From Mesonia sp. (GTDB lineage Bacteria > Bacteroidota > Bacteroidia > Flavobacteriales > Flavobacteriaceae): 50,232 nucleotides of DNA. Below the pieces are notes generated by a model. The model did no database searches, had not been told where the DNA came from, and saw nothing but the letters and a program-made list of their open reading frames with translations. A program made the position numbers and the translations under genes. Below, in pieces: positions 7,019 through 16,105 of the stretch; within the stretch, counting starts at the first letter, position 1, and each line of letters opens with the position of its first letter. The stretch is from the NCBI GenBank assembly GCA_012964435.1, contig DTTX01000074.1, positions 40,765-90,996 of the forward strand, in the 5' to 3' direction.

Positions 7019-7723
7019 ATGAACAAAATTTTATTTACCCTCGCAATCTTATTAAATTTTAGCTTAAGTTTTGGTCAAGTAGCCATTGGTACGACTAGCC
7101 CGGATGACGGATCTGCATTTCAGATCGATAGTAATGTAGGAGCATTTGTGCCTCCTAGAATGACTCAAACCGAGATTAATAATATTCCAACTCCGCTAGA
7201 AGGTGCTATCGTATTTAATACAACATTACAATCGCTTTATACCTTTAACGGTACAGAGTGGCAAACTTTTGTTAGAACTTTACCTTCTATACTTATGGAT
7301 AGAGGTCAAAATGGAGTTTTTACATTGGCAGTAGATACTTATTATCAATTTCCGGTAACTAGCTCAAACATAACTTATGTGGACAGTGATTATTTTACTT
7401 ATGTAAGTACAGGAAAAATTAGAGTTCTACAAGCTGGAATTTATAATATAACTGCAGGAATTTCTTCTAGTAATCTACCGGCAGGAGAAAGAAAATATGT
7501 AATTGGTGTTTATAAAAATAACACACTCGTTGGCTATTTAAACAGAGGTGTTGTAGACTTACCCGAAGCAGATTTTTGGGGAGTTTCTGGAGCTTTCACC
7601 GGAAGTTTTGCAGCCAACGACGAAATTGATTTGCGATATGTTTTAAATAGAGATTCAACATCTTCAACTAATCAAACTGCTCCAATCAGATTTGTAAATT
7701 TAAGTATTACAAAATTGAATTAA
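7019..7723 (+). CDS. Secreted protein, function unknown
   Basis: I use ATG 7019, giving 234 residues with a signal peptide (MNKILFTLAILLNFSLSFGQ, cleavage after SFG or FGQ). The upstream TTG at 6998 would add seven polar residues in front of the signal peptide and is unlikely. After the signal, VAIGTTSPDDGSAFQIDS and AIVFNTTLQSLYTFNGTEWQTF is the N-terminal repeat pattern common in Bacteroidetes exported adhesin- or tail-fibre-like proteins. The remainder is beta-rich (about residues 100-234) and reminiscent of C1q/TNF-like jelly rolls. There is no T9SS sorting domain, so the protein is probably periplasmic or released. It is a single gene. Confidence 0.7.
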   Translation: MNKILFTLAILLNFSLSFGQVAIGTTSPDDGSAFQIDSNVGAFVPPRMTQTEINNIPTPLEGAIVFNTTLQSLYTFNGTEWQTFVRTLPSILMDRGQNGVFTLAVDTYYQFPVTSSNITYVDSDYFTYVSTGKIRVLQAGIYNITAGISSSNLPAGERKYVIGVYKNNTLVGYLNRGVVDLPEADFWGVSGAFTGSFAANDEIDLRYVLNRDSTSSTNQTAPIRFVNLSITKLN

Positions 7724-7729
7724 CTTTTT

Positions 7730-10045
7730 CTAAAAAGGATAACCAATTGCAAAATTCAGGACCGGTGAATCATATTCGAATTCGAATGATTTAGCCGGTC
7801 TTTTTATAGGTGATGCAAGGTCAAAACGAATTACAAAACCTTGAATATCTACTCTCACTCCTATTCCACTACCGATACCTAATTCATTAGCAAAATTAGA
7901 ACTAAACTTACCTCCCGGTAAAGCATCATTTTCTCTTAATAACCAAACATTTCCCGCATCGGTAAATATTGCTCCGTTCACATAATTAAATAACGGAAAT
8001 CTATATTCTAAATTAGCTTCTAATCGTATATCTCCTGCTCTGTCAAAATAAGCATTATAACTAGTTTCATCAGTGGGTTGGTAACTTCCCGGACCTAAAC
8101 CTCTAATTCTAAAAGCACGAACACTGTAAGGACCTCCAGAAAAATATTGTTTCACAAAAGGTAAAGATTCAGAATTTCCGTAAGAATAACCTAAGCCTCC
8201 GAAAAGTCTCGCTACCAAAACTTGCCCATCGTCATTCAATTTGTAATGATAACGTACATCTATATCGCCTTTAGCATATTGAGCATATTGCAATCCTAAA
8301 AATTTATTGACAGAATTACCATCATCATCTGTACCCGATTGATCAAAAAGGCTTACTGTATTGCCGGCAATATCAAAATTAAAGTTGAAATATAATGCTC
8401 CCTGTCGGTAACTATCTACTAATTCATTATACGTAAATCCATAAGTTAAACCTGCAATAAATTGCTGATCAAAACTTCTTCTTAAAAAAGGATTATCGGT
8501 TAAAATAGCTTCAAATTCATCGGTAACATTGCCTAATTTCACATAGTTAATGTTGAGCGGATTTAGTTGATGGGTTACATAGCGATTCGCCTTCCAAATG
8601 TAACCAAACGAAGCACTATAAGAATTTAAACTGTAAAGTTGACTTCTATTTAAGTAATCTATTCCTAACTTAATTTCTGTTTGTGGAATGCTATATTTAA
8701 AACGTTTATTTACATCTACAATAGGAAATAATAATCTTGGGAATCTTACAGAAGTTTCTAAACCTAACTGTAAACTACTTAAACCGGACTGTTCTCCGGA
8801 AGAAAACTGTTTTTCGTAAGCTACACTACCTCTAATATTTAGTTGTTCACCACCTCTAAACCAGTTTCTATTGGTATAGGTTAATCCCAATCCCGGACCG
8901 GCAAAATTATTAGACTTTGTTACACCTTGCAGTTCTGCTCGTAAAGAACGCTTTCGCATGGGTGAAAGCTCTATGATCGCATCTAAATGTCGAAAACCAT
9001 TTTCATCGGGAATAGTATCATTTTCTTCATATCTTATATTTACAAATTTGTAAGTACCAATAGAAGATAATCTTCTACTGGTATATTTTGATAACATAGG
9101 ATTGTAACGTTGCCCAGGTTTTAAAAGAATATAAGGTGATAAACGTTTCGGTTTAAAAAATTCTTTTGTTTGAATAAAATCTAAACTATCTAAACTTACG
9201 GTATCTTTTTCTTGGTCTTGTGTTTCTACAGATTCGTAAGGATAAACATCTACATCATCAATAATATAAGGTACTTTAGACTTATCGGGTACATTATCTT
9301 TCAACCGAAGATATAAGTCAAATTTTCTATTTTCATAGGCGTTAGTATCTGCTTCAAACAATAAAAAATTACCATTAAAATTATAATAACCTTCCTGCTT
9401 TAAATATTCATCGATACGTTCTCTTTCAGCTTTAAAACTCGAAAGATCAAAACACATTCCTTGTTTTATATCCGAATTTTCTTCTGCGATTACTGTTTCT
9501 AATTTCTGAAGCAATTCTAAACTATCGATAGCCTTTAAACTATCTTTTTCTAACTTAAAGCTTTCTAAAACGTAAGGCTTTTTTAAAGTTACTTTATAGT
9601 TCACTTTAGCTGTTCTTGCGGAAGTATCTATACTAGAATTAGATTGTATAACACTATAAAAGAAACCGTTATTTTCTAAACGGTTATTAATTAACTCTTC
9701 GGTTTCAGAAAGTTCTACATCAGAAAAATAAACCGGCTCCTCTCCTATTTTTTTATTAAAAAACTTATTAAGTAAACCCGGCTTTTCACGTTGAGCTTTG
9801 TAATGAAAATACAAACCGGGATACATACCTAAAAATCTTGAATTTGGTTCCGGGTAAAGTACGGCTTGGGTTTCTTCTTTTACTTCTTTGTAATTTTTTT
9901 GAAGACTGGTATCTATATATTTAATGTTAGCACCACGATATAAATACTCATCTTCAGGAATATATTTTTCAACGCTGCAAGCGTAAAATAATAACGACAA
10001 TACGATAGCCGTTAAATAAGATATTATTTTTAGGTTTTTGTTCAT
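7730..10045 (-). CDS. tamL: TamL: lipoprotein form of TamA/BamA (Omp85 family)
   Basis: 771 residues. The signal peptide ends in a lipobox (LLFYAC, Cys23), the feature that separates Bacteroidetes TamL from proteobacterial TamA. Residues about 30-380 hold POTRA-like repeats, and residues about 390-771 form an Omp85 16-strand barrel with the conserved (V/I)RG-type loop motif (SVRAFRIRGLGPGSY) and a terminal strand ending AIGYPF. Omp85 proteins insert or export outer membrane proteins. The gene starts right behind tamB (no gap), so the pair is one operon; together TamL and TamB would span the envelope from outer to inner membrane. Confidence 0.9.
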   Translation of the reverse strand: MNKNLKIISYLTAIVLSLLFYACSVEKYIPEDEYLYRGANIKYIDTSLQKNYKEVKEETQAVLYPEPNSRFLGMYPGLYFHYKAQREKPGLLNKFFNKKIGEEPVYFSDVELSETEELINNRLENNGFFYSVIQSNSSIDTSARTAKVNYKVTLKKPYVLESFKLEKDSLKAIDSLELLQKLETVIAEENSDIKQGMCFDLSSFKAERERIDEYLKQEGYYNFNGNFLLFEADTNAYENRKFDLYLRLKDNVPDKSKVPYIIDDVDVYPYESVETQDQEKDTVSLDSLDFIQTKEFFKPKRLSPYILLKPGQRYNPMLSKYTSRRLSSIGTYKFVNIRYEENDTIPDENGFRHLDAIIELSPMRKRSLRAELQGVTKSNNFAGPGLGLTYTNRNWFRGGEQLNIRGSVAYEKQFSSGEQSGLSSLQLGLETSVRFPRLLFPIVDVNKRFKYSIPQTEIKLGIDYLNRSQLYSLNSYSASFGYIWKANRYVTHQLNPLNINYVKLGNVTDEFEAILTDNPFLRRSFDQQFIAGLTYGFTYNELVDSYRQGALYFNFNFDIAGNTVSLFDQSGTDDDGNSVNKFLGLQYAQYAKGDIDVRYHYKLNDDGQVLVARLFGGLGYSYGNSESLPFVKQYFSGGPYSVRAFRIRGLGPGSYQPTDETSYNAYFDRAGDIRLEANLEYRFPLFNYVNGAIFTDAGNVWLLRENDALPGGKFSSNFANELGIGSGIGVRVDIQGFVIRFDLASPIKRPAKSFEFEYDSPVLNFAIGYPF

Positions 10046-13000
10046 TTAGTTTTCTTCTTCTTCAACTGCATCTTTATTTGCCTCTTCTTCAGCTTTCTTT
10101 TTCTTTTCTTCGCGTTTGGCTTGCTTTTCTTCTTGTGCTATTTCTGAAGCTGTCTTTTTAAATAATTCATTAAACTTATTAAATTCACGCATAAAGATTA
10201 GAGCGACACCGTTTACAAATACTTGCCCGTCGATGATATTCTCATACTGACTTTTTCTGAAGCCTCTTATACGCCAACGACCATCTTCGGTAAGTAAATA
10301 TTCTATACTCACATTCCCAATGACAGGATTAGCTTCGCCCGGTCTATTTTCTCCTTGCACACCTATCTCGCTTCCCGCTTGTACCACTAAACGATCATTT
10401 AATAATTTTTTACGGGCACTAACATTTAAATCAGTTCGATCTTGTGGAGCACTACCTTGATAATCGGTATAACTGTTTAGACCAAAACTTAACTCGATAC
10501 CTGTATTTCCTGTTAAACGATCTGAAAACACATTCAATTGATCTGACAAGGCTTGATTTAAATTATCTCTGGCAACCGTAGCCGCACCACCTTGACTACC
10601 ATCTGCTCCCTGTTCTGGGTAGAATCGATTAAGTACTAATAATGAAAAAACCTGTTTGTTTAATTGATCTTCTTGTTGATTAAGTTGTCTTACTCGACCA
10701 TAAACAGTTCCGCCGATAGCGCCTTGTTCATCTTCTGGCATATCTAAACCAAAATTTAAACGCGGTTGCATTAATTCTCCATCAACATTTAAATACACTA
10801 AAAATGGTAGTTTTTGTCGATATCGCCCAACTTCGGTTGCAGAAGTTCCCGAAATTTGACTCGACATTAATGATACCGCAGAAGTTTCAACCTCATAAAT
10901 CGCGCGAACATCGAGATTTGCATTCATCGGGTCACCCGTCCACGTAATTGTACTTCCTTCAGCAATATTAAATTTACGCTTAACCAGATTATACAAATTC
11001 ATCTCATAATGACCGTCATTTACTTCATACCTACCGGTAAGAGTTGTTCTTCCATTTCTTTCAATATTAAATCTTAGATCGCCTTCACCTATTAATTGCA
11101 AATTATCACCGGTTCTTTCATTTAAAATCACATTTACCGTAGCTCCCGGTTGTACGGTTAACTTCGAGGTAAGTTCAATACCGGTTAAAATAGCAGAAGC
11201 CCCATCATTTTCATTTCTAGTTAAAATAGCATCGGAGTTTTCTTTATTTACAAAAACCACTACGCCATCTCGTTCGGTCACACCTACTTGAGAAGGTGGC
11301 ACCACGTAAGTAACATTGGTATTTTTATTGACGGTAAGATCTACATCGAGTTTTGGGAAACTTAATTTTCCGCCGAGACTGGCATTCACATCAAAAATTG
11401 CTTTACCGTAATATAGATCGTTATCTTCTTTGGTAGAATTTAAAGCTTGAAAATTGTTCGCTCTAATTTGCAGATCAAAAGCAGGATCAATCATACTTTT
11501 TTGTGTTGAAACATTTCCTTTGACCACAAACTCATTCTTATTCTCATCTAATATGGAGAATTTAGAAAAATTAATTCCGTTGTTATTAATCTTAATAGTT
11601 TCATTACTAATGGAAAATTCAGAATTTAATTTACTAACCACGAAATTGGTATTATTAAACTTAAACTCCCCTGAATATTGTGGTTCTAGAGTTGTGCCTG
11701 TGATCGAAACATTTCCGCTTAAATATCCTTTAGATTCTTCTAGTTCTTCCGGTATAAATTGCTGAATAATTGGCAATCCTAATTTTTGTAAATCTAGATT
11801 AAGATCGATGTTGGCTGCAGCTTCATCGGCTATATAATCGCCTTTTAAGGCTAAGTCTATTTCGCTACCTTGTAAACCTAAATTAAAATCGTAGTTACTG
11901 CCTCCCTTAGATTTTGCATCGATAGATAATTCACCCAAAGCAATTTCGGTGATTTTAAAATCTTGAATTTTTAGATCGGCGATCATCCCCAGATCTTCAA
12001 AAGGATTTACCAAAATAAAATCACCCTGAACGATACCCGAGGATAAATATTCATCTGGATTAAAATACCCTAATAAAGTTGAAAGCTTAAAATTTTGAAG
12101 CGTGATCCCAAAATGCTCTTCTTCTACCTTAAAATTATTATTAAACGCTACCTCTTGATTATTTCTGTTGAAAGAAAAGTTATTGAAGACAATAGTTTTA
12201 TCTTCAAATATTACTGAATTATCAATCGGTGTTTGCCAAGGATTTTTATTGAGAATTAAATCTTGTGGATCTATAGAAAATTGAACCCAATCATTATTAC
12301 TTGTAATTTTACTCGAAATATGATAAAGCTGCTGCTGATCTTTTTCTGAATTAAAATCTAATTGAAGCGTATCTCGTGTTAAATGACCTTCAAAATAGGT
12401 TTTTTCGATCGCTAAAGGTCCGGCTTCAATACCAGAAAATCCAAAAGTAAAGTCGGCTTTCTCTGCTGTAGAATTTAATTTTAGCTGTAAACTATCTAAG
12501 CTATTCTCATTATATTTTACGTAGGGTAAATTAAAATCTGCAGTAAGTTTTTCTTCAGCTTCGCTAAAATCCATTTTAATATGAATACTATCCATTTCTT
12601 CAATACCATCTACAAAAACTTCAGAAATAATAGGTCGATCGGTAATACTTGTCTCAAAAAATAAATTCACGGGTTTTTGTAGCGAATCGCGAGGTTCTGG
12701 CTCTTTGAAATAATGAGCTGCGTGGCGTTGTAAAGCTTTTATAAACTGCGTGGGATTGGCGTTAGAATGTAATTTTGCTTGAATAAAACCACCATTTAAA
12801 GTTACTGCCGTACTATCTTCTGCAATTCTGGTATGTATATCTAAATCTCCAATATAATAAGGCTGATCGTCGTAAACTGTGATCGCTTCATCAACTTTAG
12901 CATCGACACTAAACGCATCTTTTTCTCCTTGATAAGTACCATTTAGCATTAATTTACCACGAATTTGCTTTTGTGTAAATCCAAGCGCATATAGATCTAT

Positions 13001-15124
13001 CCCTTGTAGATCGAGTTTAAAATCTGCTTTGGGAGCAACACTATCTAAAGTTACTTGCGCATCTAAATTAAGATTCACATTATTATCTTTAAAGGCTGCT
13101 GTAACGTCACCGCTACCATTTTTTATATTTCCTTCAAGTTTTAGATCAGAAAGGTCGTATTCATTATAAGTAAGTTGAGAAAACTTTGTTTTAAGTTGAG
13201 CATCTAATGTATTTATAGAACTTCCGCTACCGTTGATAGAAATTTCTGCTGAAATTTTTCCTAAGCTTTCATTTTGTAATAGCGTACCTAAATCGAGTTC
13301 AACGGTGTTTACATCTGCATCGAATGTAAGTTGATCTTTATTAGAATAATTACCTACAACCGCTACCCGACCTTCAGGCATTTTTAAAGATAGATCTGCA
13401 GTGAGTTGATCTAAACCTCCTTTTGCATTACCGGTAAGTTGTAATTGCTGCGGAATCGAAATTCCTAAATCTTTTTCGTTCACAAACTGAACTAGATCTT
13501 TTTTGATCGATGAAATATTTATTTCTTGTAGATCTAATTGAAGATTATCGAGATCGATTAATTGAGCTAAATAACCTTTTGCTTTGATTTTTGTAGTGTT
13601 TCCCCAGTTTAAATTGAAATTTTGAAGCTGTAATTTTGAAGTATTACCCGTCGCATATAAATTACCGGTAATTGGTTTTTGCTGAAGCTTACGCAAATAT
13701 TCATTCTTTTTTAACTCCGGATTAAATTTAAACAGATCGTTTACTTGAAGATAAATTGAAGAAAGATTAGCTGTAAGTTGAGCGGTTTCATAATTTTCGA
13801 TCACCTCTTGTAAACTTTCGTAATTGGCAGCTATATTCCCTGCTAATTGACTACTGCCTGTTTTTAATCTTAGATGAGTTATCTCTGCAGATTGATCATT
13901 TAGTTGAAGCTCAAAGTTAAACTCATTAAGATCAAAATTGCTCACATTCTCTTGAAAGGTAAGTTCTGTAAGTTTAATTTTTGCTTTAATATCTTTAGAT
14001 AGATATACATCTTTAGCTTTAAAATTGAAATTACTTAACTGTATGTTTTGCGCATTAAATTGACTGTCAATAGGTTTTTTATTGCCTTGCTGATATAAAA
14101 TATCGTTATTTTCCAGTTCGATCTTTGCTACACGAATTTGCCAATCGGGCCAAAATTCACTAATGCTTTGTGTTGTTGAATCTTTATCGGAATCTTCAGA
14201 AATATTCGTTTCTGTTTCAGGGATTTGCAGTTGAACTAAAGAATTTTTCAAATTTATGGTCGTAAATTCTATAGTTTGTTCTTGCAGATCAAGCAATGGC
14301 ATTTCAGCATAAAAATTTTCAAGATCTCCTTTGAATGAAAGTTCTTGCGGAACAGAGGTAAAGTTTGCTTTTACCTTATTTAAAGTAAATTCATCTACAC
14401 GAAATTTTGGTAAAACTGTTTGCGTAGTATCTTCTGAAGGTACAATTTTAGTTTGAACGATATTGGCTGTGGTATTTTCTAATATAAATTCTGAGGCTTC
14501 AAAATTCATTTGCTCTAAATCAAAATTTTCTCCACTATAAAGTAGTTTCCCCAGATCAACTTCAGCATCAATACCGGTTACGGCGTCTTTGTAGTTTACC
14601 TTAAATTGTGATAAATCTATATCTCCAATGGCTATTTCCATAGGTTGGCTCTCTGCCGGTGTCTGTGTTTGCGTCGTGTCGCTAGTAGCTAAAGCGTCAA
14701 TCAAAAATTGATAATTAAAGCCTGATATAGAATCTTTTCTAACAATGTTTGCTTTTAAGCCTTGCCACTCTAAATAATCTACACTAAAAGAATTGCCTTT
14801 AATTATCGGCCAAATAGGTATATCTGCTTGCAACGCTTTCGAGTAAATTAATGTGTCTCCCTTTTGATCTTCCAGATATAAGCCCTCTAAAGATATATCT
14901 CCGGAAAACGTAATAAAAAGTTTATCGATACGTACTTCTGTATTGGTTTTGTTAGAAATGTAGTTGGTAAGTTTATTTACAATGATATTTTGCCCCCAAG
15001 GACTTCGAATAAAAAGAACAAGTAAAATAAAAATAAGAAGCAAGATGAGTATTATTCTTGCAAAGATCTTCAACACTTTTTTTAAGCGTTTTTTATTTTT
15101 ATGGGTAGTGGTTTTCTTATTCAC
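10046..15124 (-). CDS. tamB: TamB: inner membrane AsmA-like envelope-spanning protein
   Basis: 1692 residues. A Lys-rich N-terminus and one membrane helix (about residues 18-42) anchor it in the inner membrane; the long middle part is made of repeated amphipathic beta-strands as in AsmA-like lipid transfer or translocation proteins; the C-terminal TamB/DUF490 domain (about 1230-1650) includes VQPGATVNVILNERTGDNLQ and LVVQAGSEIGVQ. A charged Lys/Glu-rich tail of about 40 residues follows. TamB partners with TamA or TamL, and family members are now thought to help phospholipid transport to the outer membrane. The length is within the range of Bacteroidetes homologues. A good promoter lies 106-138 bp upstream. 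Confidence 0.92.
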   Translation of the reverse strand: MNKKTTTHKNKKRLKKVLKIFARIILILLLIFILLVLFIRSPWGQNIIVNKLTNYISNKTNTEVRIDKLFITFSGDISLEGLYLEDQKGDTLIYSKALQADIPIWPIIKGNSFSVDYLEWQGLKANIVRKDSISGFNYQFLIDALATSDTTQTQTPAESQPMEIAIGDIDLSQFKVNYKDAVTGIDAEVDLGKLLYSGENFDLEQMNFEASEFILENTTANIVQTKIVPSEDTTQTVLPKFRVDEFTLNKVKANFTSVPQELSFKGDLENFYAEMPLLDLQEQTIEFTTINLKNSLVQLQIPETETNISEDSDKDSTTQSISEFWPDWQIRVAKIELENNDILYQQGNKKPIDSQFNAQNIQLSNFNFKAKDVYLSKDIKAKIKLTELTFQENVSNFDLNEFNFELQLNDQSAEITHLRLKTGSSQLAGNIAANYESLQEVIENYETAQLTANLSSIYLQVNDLFKFNPELKKNEYLRKLQQKPITGNLYATGNTSKLQLQNFNLNWGNTTKIKAKGYLAQLIDLDNLQLDLQEINISSIKKDLVQFVNEKDLGISIPQQLQLTGNAKGGLDQLTADLSLKMPEGRVAVVGNYSNKDQLTFDADVNTVELDLGTLLQNESLGKISAEISINGSGSSINTLDAQLKTKFSQLTYNEYDLSDLKLEGNIKNGSGDVTAAFKDNNVNLNLDAQVTLDSVAPKADFKLDLQGIDLYALGFTQKQIRGKLMLNGTYQGEKDAFSVDAKVDEAITVYDDQPYYIGDLDIHTRIAEDSTAVTLNGGFIQAKLHSNANPTQFIKALQRHAAHYFKEPEPRDSLQKPVNLFFETSITDRPIISEVFVDGIEEMDSIHIKMDFSEAEEKLTADFNLPYVKYNENSLDSLQLKLNSTAEKADFTFGFSGIEAGPLAIEKTYFEGHLTRDTLQLDFNSEKDQQQLYHISSKITSNNDWVQFSIDPQDLILNKNPWQTPIDNSVIFEDKTIVFNNFSFNRNNQEVAFNNNFKVEEEHFGITLQNFKLSTLLGYFNPDEYLSSGIVQGDFILVNPFEDLGMIADLKIQDFKITEIALGELSIDAKSKGGSNYDFNLGLQGSEIDLALKGDYIADEAAANIDLNLDLQKLGLPIIQQFIPEELEESKGYLSGNVSITGTTLEPQYSGEFKFNNTNFVVSKLNSEFSISNETIKINNNGINFSKFSILDENKNEFVVKGNVSTQKSMIDPAFDLQIRANNFQALNSTKEDNDLYYGKAIFDVNASLGGKLSFPKLDVDLTVNKNTNVTYVVPPSQVGVTERDGVVVFVNKENSDAILTRNENDGASAILTGIELTSKLTVQPGATVNVILNERTGDNLQLIGEGDLRFNIERNGRTTLTGRYEVNDGHYEMNLYNLVKRKFNIAEGSTITWTGDPMNANLDVRAIYEVETSAVSLMSSQISGTSATEVGRYRQKLPFLVYLNVDGELMQPRLNFGLDMPEDEQGAIGGTVYGRVRQLNQQEDQLNKQVFSLLVLNRFYPEQGADGSQGGAATVARDNLNQALSDQLNVFSDRLTGNTGIELSFGLNSYTDYQGSAPQDRTDLNVSARKKLLNDRLVVQAGSEIGVQGENRPGEANPVIGNVSIEYLLTEDGRWRIRGFRKSQYENIIDGQVFVNGVALIFMREFNKFNELFKKTASEIAQEEKQAKREEKKKKAEEEANKDAVEEEEN

Positions 15125-15230
15125 AAATTACTTCTACTAAAACCATAGCAAGATAAAGTGAAGAACTATTGAAATGAAAGTTTTCGTGTTGAAGTTTAGT
15201 TAAAATTTAAAAATGAAAGACTGCTATAAA

Positions 15231-15262
15231 CAAATTTACCCCACGTACCTGTTTAAACCAAA
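15231..15262 (-). promoter_or_regulatory. Promoter of tamB-tamL
   Basis: On the minus strand TTTG (15262-15259) and TAAATTTG (15238-15231) are separated by 20 bp, an exact fit to the Bacteroidetes -33/-7 consensus. Transcription would start near 15225, giving a 5' leader of about 100 nt. The rest of the 309-bp gap between tamB and the regulator gene shows no further ORF; it has a short TTACGG/CCGTAA hairpin at about 15390 without a T tract. Confidence 0.65.
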
Positions 15263-15433
15263 ACAACAAATCCTGCAGCGGTTTGTTGTGAATTATACAA
15301 CCAGTATAAAACGGCTAGCAGCCTTTCAATTAAGGTTAATGTCTTAACCCAAAACCCTAAAACAAAGATATATTATGTTTGCATAGCATCCTTACGGGTT
15401 TCCGTAAAAAAGCATAATAAATTTCTTAAAATA

Positions 15434-16096
15434 CTAAATTATGCCAAGGTCTTTTGCCTTAGCTACTAGGTTGGTGGTGTTTTTTGCCTTAAAGAAATTC
15501 TTTAGATTATTTATTCTTTTTTCAACAGAACTGGTACTCGACGGACTTATATTATGTTCTTTAAAATGCTTAGAAATTTCAGATTGGTGATTACCGGCTT
15601 CTAATAATTCTAATATCTGTATATCATAAGTTGTAAGTTCGTGTTCCTGGGTATTTTCAAAAAGATCTCCTAAAGATTTTGAATAATACTTCTCATTTTT
15701 TTGAAGTGCTTTAATAGCTTTTTCAAGATCTTTTTGATCGTTTCTGCCTTTGCAAACGAAGGCATCTATATTTAAAAAATTGAAAAACTTCTTAATTTTA
15801 TCTCTTCTGTCTTCGATTGAAAATATTAAGATCTTAATCGAAATTTTATCTTCAAGAAGTTTTTTTATCAAATCTTCTCCCGATACTAATTTTACTTCTC
15901 GATGGTCTTTTGCAAAAGATAGATCTGTAATTAATAAATCATAAGGTTCTCCTCTACTTTCGGCATTCTTTATCTGTAAATAGGCATCATCACAATATTG
16001 AACAAATTCTGTTTTATCTACATTAAATTTAGATAAAACCGTTTCTAAACCCTGATGCAAACTTTTAATATCTTCAGCAATAATAATCCTATCCAT
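15434..16096 (-). CDS. Response regulator with receiver and LuxR-type HTH
   Basis: 220 residues. The N-terminal receiver domain has E8-D9 and the phosphoacceptor D58 in LLITDLS; the C-terminal part (about 150-220) starts with LTTYDIQILELLEAGNHQSEISKHF and ends NLVAKAKDLGII, a LuxR/NarL-like helix-turn-helix with an extended insert. It follows the TPR histidine kinase gene after 9 bp, so the two are almost certainly a cognate pair. Kinase-regulator pairs of this type are very common in Bacteroidetes and their stimuli are mostly unknown. No target is evident in the window. Confidence 0.88.
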   Translation of the reverse strand: MDRIIIAEDIKSLHQGLETVLSKFNVDKTEFVQYCDDAYLQIKNAESRGEPYDLLITDLSFAKDHREVKLVSGEDLIKKLLEDKISIKILIFSIEDRRDKIKKFFNFLNIDAFVCKGRNDQKDLEKAIKALQKNEKYYSKSLGDLFENTQEHELTTYDIQILELLEAGNHQSEISKHFKEHNISPSSTSSVEKRINNLKNFFKAKNTTNLVAKAKDLGII

Positions 16097-16105
16097 AATC
16101 TCTTT

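Noticed and set aside
11454-11765. Plus-strand open frame of about 100 codons inside tamB
   Set aside because: It is antisense to a well-supported gene, has no domain pattern, and is the expected shadow of tamB codon bias.
15366-15400. Plus-strand TATGTTTG box with a TTACGG/CCGTAA hairpin as a small RNA gene
   Set aside because: The hairpin has no T tract and there is no -33 box; the sequence runs into the end of the regulator gene.
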